Of a stretch of DNA of 64,000 bases, positions 60,791 through 64,000 are shown in pieces. Under the pieces are notes generated by a model. The model did no database searches and was not told where the DNA came from. It worked only from the letters and a program-made list of their open reading frames with translations. The number at the start of each line of letters is the position of its first letter. Position 1 is the stretch's first letter. Origin of the DNA: Nitrospirillum pindoramense (GTDB lineage Bacteria > Pseudomonadota > Alphaproteobacteria > Azospirillales > Azospirillaceae); assembly GCF_007827955.1 (NCBI RefSeq), contig NZ_VITR01000007.1:248001-312000 (forward strand), given 5' to 3'. The translations under genes and the position numbers were made by a program.

Positions 60791-61693
60791 ATGACGCCCC
60801 GCCTGTATCTGACCTTTCCCCTGCTGGCCGTGCTGATCTGGACCGGCAACAACCTGGTGACCAAGGCCTCGGCCGGCGCCATCCCGCCCAGCGTCATCGC
60901 CTTTGACCGCTGGTTCGTGGCCTTCGTGCTGCTGACGCCCTTCTGCCTGCGCGGCGCCTGGGCGCGACGGGCCACCCTGCGCCAGCACCTGCCCCAAATC
61001 GTCGTCCTGGGCCTGCTGGGCATGGCGCTGTACCAGGGGCTGGCCTATTACGCGGCGGCCAGTACCAGCGCCACCAACATCGGCATCTTTGTCGCTCTGG
61101 TGCCGCTGCTGACCCTGGCGATCAGCGCCGTGTGGCTGCGGCAGAAGCACGGGCCCCTGGCCCTGGCGGGCGGCCTAGTGTCGCTGGCCGGCATCCTGTT
61201 CGTGCTGGGCCAGGGCGATTATGGTCGCCTGCTGTCGCACGGCGTGGGCCGGGGGGATGCCTTCATGCTGGGCGCCTGCGTCGCCTATGCCGCCTATGGC
61301 GTCTGCCTGAAGCGCTGGCCCCTGCCCTTGCCGGTGTGGACCTCGCTTTACGCCCAGGTGGCGGCGGGCCTGGTCTTCCTGCTGCCGGGCTATCTGCTGG
61401 CGCCATCGGCCCCGGCCACGCCGGCCACCATCGCCATGATCGCCTATGCCGGCATCCCGACATCCATCCTGGCGCCGGTGCTGTGGATGCAGGGGGTGAA
61501 GCACCTGGGGCCGGGCCGCACCGCCATCTTCATGAACCTGCTGCCCATCACCACCGCGGTGCTGGCGGCCCTGCTGCTGGGCGAGGTGCTGCACCCCTAT
61601 CACCTGGTGGGCGGCGGCTTGGTGGTGCTGGGCATCGTGCTGGCCCAGCGCCCCGCGCGCCCGCGGCCGCAACCGGCCGCCGCCCACCCCTGA
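60791..61693 (+). CDS. EamA/DMT-family exporter
   Basis: A 300-residue inner-membrane carrier with ten hydrophobic helices in two EamA repeats. The first has FPLLAVLIWTGNNLVTKASA and the second GDAFMLGACVAYAAYGVCLK, with ILAPVLWMQGVKHLGPGRTA and FMNLLPITTAVLAALLLGEV near the end. Such carriers export amino acids or other metabolites; the substrate is unknown. An AAGGA site precedes the ATG. Confidence 0.93.
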   Translation: MTPRLYLTFPLLAVLIWTGNNLVTKASAGAIPPSVIAFDRWFVAFVLLTPFCLRGAWARRATLRQHLPQIVVLGLLGMALYQGLAYYAAASTSATNIGIFVALVPLLTLAISAVWLRQKHGPLALAGGLVSLAGILFVLGQGDYGRLLSHGVGRGDAFMLGACVAYAAYGVCLKRWPLPLPVWTSLYAQVAAGLVFLLPGYLLAPSAPATPATIAMIAYAGIPTSILAPVLWMQGVKHLGPGRTAIFMNLLPITTAVLAALLLGEVLHPYHLVGGGLVVLGIVLAQRPARPRPQPAAAHP

Positions 61694-61699
61694 GCGGCT

Positions 61700-62569
61700 T
61701 CAGCGGCCGGTATAAAGGCGGATGAGGGCGGAGACGTTCTCCCCGCCATGGCCGGCCTCCCGCGCGCGCTCCAGGACCGCGAGGGTCGCGTCCGCCACGG
61801 GGGTGTCGGCCTTCAGCCCGTCCGCCGCCTGGGTGCCATAGCGGAAGTCCTTGGTCATCAGGTCGATGGGGAAGCGCACGGCGAAGTCGCCGGCCTGCAT
61901 CAGGCGGGCGTAGGTGGCCGCGGCGGGGCTGGCCACCGGCAGGGTGGTCAGGACGTCCAGGGCGGCGGCGGCGTCGAAGCCGGCCTTGCCCAGGAAGCCC
62001 AGCATCTCCGCCCAGGCGGCCAGCTGGATGCCCAGCAGGCCGTTGACCGCCAGCTTCATCACCGCCCCCCGGCCGACCGGACCGACATGGTGGATGGCCG
62101 CCGCCAGGGGCGCCAGCGCCGGCCGCGCCGTCTCAAAGGTCGCAACCTCACCGCCGGCCAGGACGATCAGCTTGCCGTCCTGCGCCTGGGGCAGGGTGCC
62201 CACCACCGGCGCCTCCAGGAAGCCCGCCCCGGTGGCCGTGACCGCCGCCGCCAGCTGGGCGGCCCAGGCGGGGGAAAGGGTGCTGCACTCGATGGCGACG
62301 GCCTCCGGGTCCAGGCCCGCCAGGGCGCCGGTCTTGTCGTCCAGCCACACGGCCCGGGAGGCCGTGTCATCGGCCACCATGGCGATGACGAAATCCGCCC
62401 CGGCGGCCGCCGCGCGCGGGCTGGGGGCGGCGGCGGCGCCCAGCGCCGTCAGGTCGGCCGTGGCGGCGGGGGAGCGGTTCCACACCGTGACGGCGTGCCC
62501 CGCCTTGACCAGGTTCGCGGCCATGCGGGCGCCCATGGCGCCCAGGCCCAGGAAGGCGACCTTGCTCAT
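61700..62569 (-). CDS. NAD(P)-dependent beta-hydroxyacid dehydrogenase-like protein
   Basis: A 289-residue enzyme of the 3-hydroxyisobutyrate dehydrogenase/6-phosphogluconate family. The cofactor motif is FLGLGAMGARMAANL (about 6-20), then VWNRSPA (Arg for NADP). The substrate loop is APVVGTLPQAQDGKL (family: PVSGG), and the catalytic Lys is in GRGAVMKLAVNGLLGIQ (family: GxGxxxKxxxN). C-terminal all-helical domain present. It may act as a succinic semialdehyde or glyoxylate-type reductase; substrate not readable. It lies 24 bp downstream of the SDR gene on the same strand. Confidence 0.92.
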   Translation of the reverse strand: MSKVAFLGLGAMGARMAANLVKAGHAVTVWNRSPAATADLTALGAAAAPSPRAAAAGADFVIAMVADDTASRAVWLDDKTGALAGLDPEAVAIECSTLSPAWAAQLAAAVTATGAGFLEAPVVGTLPQAQDGKLIVLAGGEVATFETARPALAPLAAAIHHVGPVGRGAVMKLAVNGLLGIQLAAWAEMLGFLGKAGFDAAAALDVLTTLPVASPAAATYARLMQAGDFAVRFPIDLMTKDFRYGTQAADGLKADTPVADATLAVLERAREAGHGGENVSALIRLYTGR

Positions 62570-62593
62570 GCTGTGATGCTCCTTGAAGGGGGC

Positions 62594-63292
62594 TTACCAG
62601 GGGATCGTGGCGCCCTGGTAATCCAGGTACTGCAGGCCGGGCTTGCCGGCCTGGGCCGTCACCACGTCGACCACGCGGGGAATGCTTTCCGACACATCCA
62701 GGCTGGCGGCCGGCCCGCCCATGTCGGTGCGGACCCAGCCGGGGGCGATGACCAGCAGGGTGCGGCCATGGGCCGGCTGCCGCGCCGCGTAGGAACGCAT
62801 GAGGGTGTTCAGCGCCGCCTTGCTGGCCCGGTACACCTCCCACCCGCCGCTGAGGTTTTTGGCCACGCTGCCCAGGATGGAGGACATGACGGCGATGGTG
62901 CCCTTGGGCGTCACCAGGTCGCCCAGCACCTCGACACAGCGCATGGGCGACAGGGCGTTGGTGACCTGCACCCGCACGAATTCCTCGGTCGACACCTGGC
63001 CGATGGTTTCGCTGGGGTCATTGGTGACGCCGGCGTTGACGAACAGCACGTCGACACGGGTACCCGCCAGGCGCTGACGCAGGCTGGATATCTGGTCGGC
63101 ATGGACGATGTCGACCAGCTCCACCGTCAGGCGGCCCTGGGCCTCGCCGGCCAATTCATGCAGGGGGCCGGGCTCGGTGCCGGGACGGACGGTGCCGATG
63201 ACTTGCCAGCCCCGCGACAGGTATTCCTGGGCCAGGGCCAAGCCCAAGCCACGGGAGGCGCCGACGATGAAGGCGGTGGGGGAAGCGGACAT
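62594..63292 (-). CDS. SDR-family oxidoreductase (second)
   Basis: A 232-residue short-chain dehydrogenase. The cofactor motif is VGASRGLGLAL (family TGxxxGxG with Val for Thr), NAG is in FVNAGV, the catalytic Ser is in VMSSILGS and the active pair is YRASK. The IGTVRP element after the first fold points to NADP. It is transcribed ahead of the dehydrogenase gene, and the two may form a two-gene operon. Substrate unknown. Confidence 0.93.
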   Translation of the reverse strand: MSASPTAFIVGASRGLGLALAQEYLSRGWQVIGTVRPGTEPGPLHELAGEAQGRLTVELVDIVHADQISSLRQRLAGTRVDVLFVNAGVTNDPSETIGQVSTEEFVRVQVTNALSPMRCVEVLGDLVTPKGTIAVMSSILGSVAKNLSGGWEVYRASKAALNTLMRSYAARQPAHGRTLLVIAPGWVRTDMGGPAASLDVSESIPRVVDVVTAQAGKPGLQYLDYQGATIPW

Positions 63293-63440
63293 AGGGGGAG
63301 ACCCTTTCTGCTAGGGGCACCGGCCGCCCCGGTTGGCGCCGGAGGTCGGGCCAGAGGGACGGCAGATGCCTGATATGGGGCGGCCCCGGCAAAAGTCAGG
63401 GGCCGATGATCGACAACAGGGCCACGCCCGGCCTTGACCT

Positions 63441-63489
63441 TATTTTACCCGGATATTATATCGAGACCCAATATCACCCGGGTAAAATA
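63441..63489. promoter_or_regulatory. Long palindromic operator before the GIY-YIG gene
   Basis: A perfect 12-bp inverted repeat, TATTTTACCCGG (63441-63452) and CCGGGTAAAATA (63478-63489). It continues inward as two similar half-sites, ACCCGGATATT and, on the other strand, ACCCGGGTGATATT. It ends 10 bp before the start codon at 63500. It looks like a dimer or tetramer repressor site, AT-rich in a GC-rich background. Confidence 0.75.
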
Positions 63490-63499
63490 GGATCGCACC

Positions 63500-63838
63500 A
63501 TGCAAGCCCAGGACAGGAAGGCGGCCATCGCCGACTACAAGAAGCGGGAGGATGAGCCCGGCATCTACGCGCTGCGCTGTGCCGCCCTGCCGGACACCGT
63601 GTGGGTGGGGCCCACGCCGACCCTGGACACCATCCAGAACCGGCTGTGGTTCAGTCTGCGCCACGGCGGCCACACCCACCGGGGCCTGCAAGCCGCCTGG
63701 ACCGCCCACGGCGCCGACGCGTTCACCTTCGAGGTGCTGGAACGGCTGGAGCCGGAGGAAAGCCCCTACCTCGCCCGCGCCCAACTGAAGGACCGCGCCG
63801 CCCATTGGCGGGCGGCGCTGAAGGCGGAGGCGATTTAA
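63500..63838 (+). CDS. GIY-YIG nuclease-fold protein
   Basis: A 112-residue single-domain protein. GIYALRCAALPDTVWVGPTP fits the GIY-YIG core (GIY then VWVG), followed by RLWFSLRHGGHTHRGLQAAW (the Arg region) and ADAFTFEVLERLEPEESPYL with the expected Glu. It has no extra DNA-binding domain. Members of this small type occur widely, with no settled function. A long palindromic operator lies just upstream. It converges on the GST gene at 63840. Confidence 0.78.
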   Translation: MQAQDRKAAIADYKKREDEPGIYALRCAALPDTVWVGPTPTLDTIQNRLWFSLRHGGHTHRGLQAAWTAHGADAFTFEVLERLEPEESPYLARAQLKDRAAHWRAALKAEAI

Positions 63839-63839
63839 C

Positions 63840-64000
63840 TCACCCCAGCCGCTTCGGGATATCCAGTCCCCGCTGCACCGCCGGCCGCGCCAGGCCGCGT
63901 TCCAGCCAGGCGGGAACGTGGGTGAGGCTGCCGTAGTCGACCAGCTCACCCGCGCCGTAGAAGCCCACCAGATTGCGCACCCAGCCCAGGCAGGCGATGT
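63840..64000 (-). CDS. Glutathione S-transferase family protein, C-terminal part
   Basis: The open frame runs off the right edge. The 53 visible C-terminal residues read ACLGWVRNLVGFYGAGELVD, then YGSLTHVPAWLERGLARPAV and QRGLDIPKRLG. The pattern 'W...ypxv..W.xrxxaRPAVqRGL.ip' is typical of YghU/YfcG-like glutathione-dependent disulfide oxidoreductases. The stop (TGA) is at 63840-63842, one base after the GIY-YIG stop, so the two genes converge tail to tail. Confidence 0.8.
   Translation of the reverse strand, partial: IACLGWVRNLVGFYGAGELVDYGSLTHVPAWLERGLARPAVQRGLDIPKRLG

Overview
The window looks like part of the chromosome of a GC-rich alphaproteobacterium, most likely Rhodospirillales/Azospirillaceae (Azospirillum or Nitrospirillum-like). 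The signs are very high GC with strong third-position GC bias, an archaeal-type class I lysyl-tRNA synthetase, and alphaproteobacterial gene families (TipF-like EAL protein, MeaB, LON-substrate-binding/CnoX/Trm112 cluster, DUF971). The genus is inference; no rRNA lies in the window.

Layout. 0-7 kb: alpha/beta hydrolase, rlmN, two tiny membrane proteins, a HipBA toxin-antitoxin pair with three evenly spaced operators, argG, yggT/yggU. 7-13 kb: tRNA-Ala(CGC), a PagL-like lipid A deacylase, and a polar amino-acid ABC importer on the minus strand (ATPase, binding protein, two permeases), with an inverted pair of an intergenic repeat between the binding-protein and permease genes. 13-16.6 kb: feoA-feoB plus a 50-residue Cys-rich partner behind a Fur-like box, then mtgA. 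16.6-19.8 kb: an AT-rich island with a polymorphic-toxin-like protein, a probable immunity gene and a second, frameshifted toxin/immunity-like cassette. 20-31 kb: DinG-type helicase, DUF952-pyrD, a degenerate EAL protein, a HAD phosphatase, a DUF2807 protein and a PAS histidine kinase. 31-36 kb: Atm1-type exporter, ParDE-type pair, meaB, an orphan Tai4-type immunity protein, rpmB. 36-45 kb: queuosine-precursor transporter and tgt, lysS, MarC, an AidB-like acyl-CoA dehydrogenase, PBP1A. 45-50 kb: an enlarged phage-shock operon behind a near-perfect sigma-54 promoter, divergent from pspF. 50-56 kb: scoAB, a second MarC, a FitAB/VapBC pair, and a DUF971/Trm112/LON-like/CnoX cluster. 56-64 kb: two identical tRNA-Gly(GCC), ZntB, a CopD-like protein, an SDR/LysR pair, an EamA exporter, a dehydrogenase, another SDR, a GIY-YIG protein behind a palindromic operator, and the 3' end of a glutathione transferase.

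The most unusual signals are: (1) a family of about 100-130-nt modular intergenic elements, eight copies in 64 kb, whose hairpin stems change in a compensated way between copies; (2) the extended Psp operon with a second PspB-like gene and a chimeric PspB/PspC-tail gene; (3) the decaying toxin/immunity island; (4) a Tai4 immunity gene without its amidase; (5) HipBA operators placed exactly 50 bp apart. No CRISPR array, transposase, integrase or complete phage was seen.
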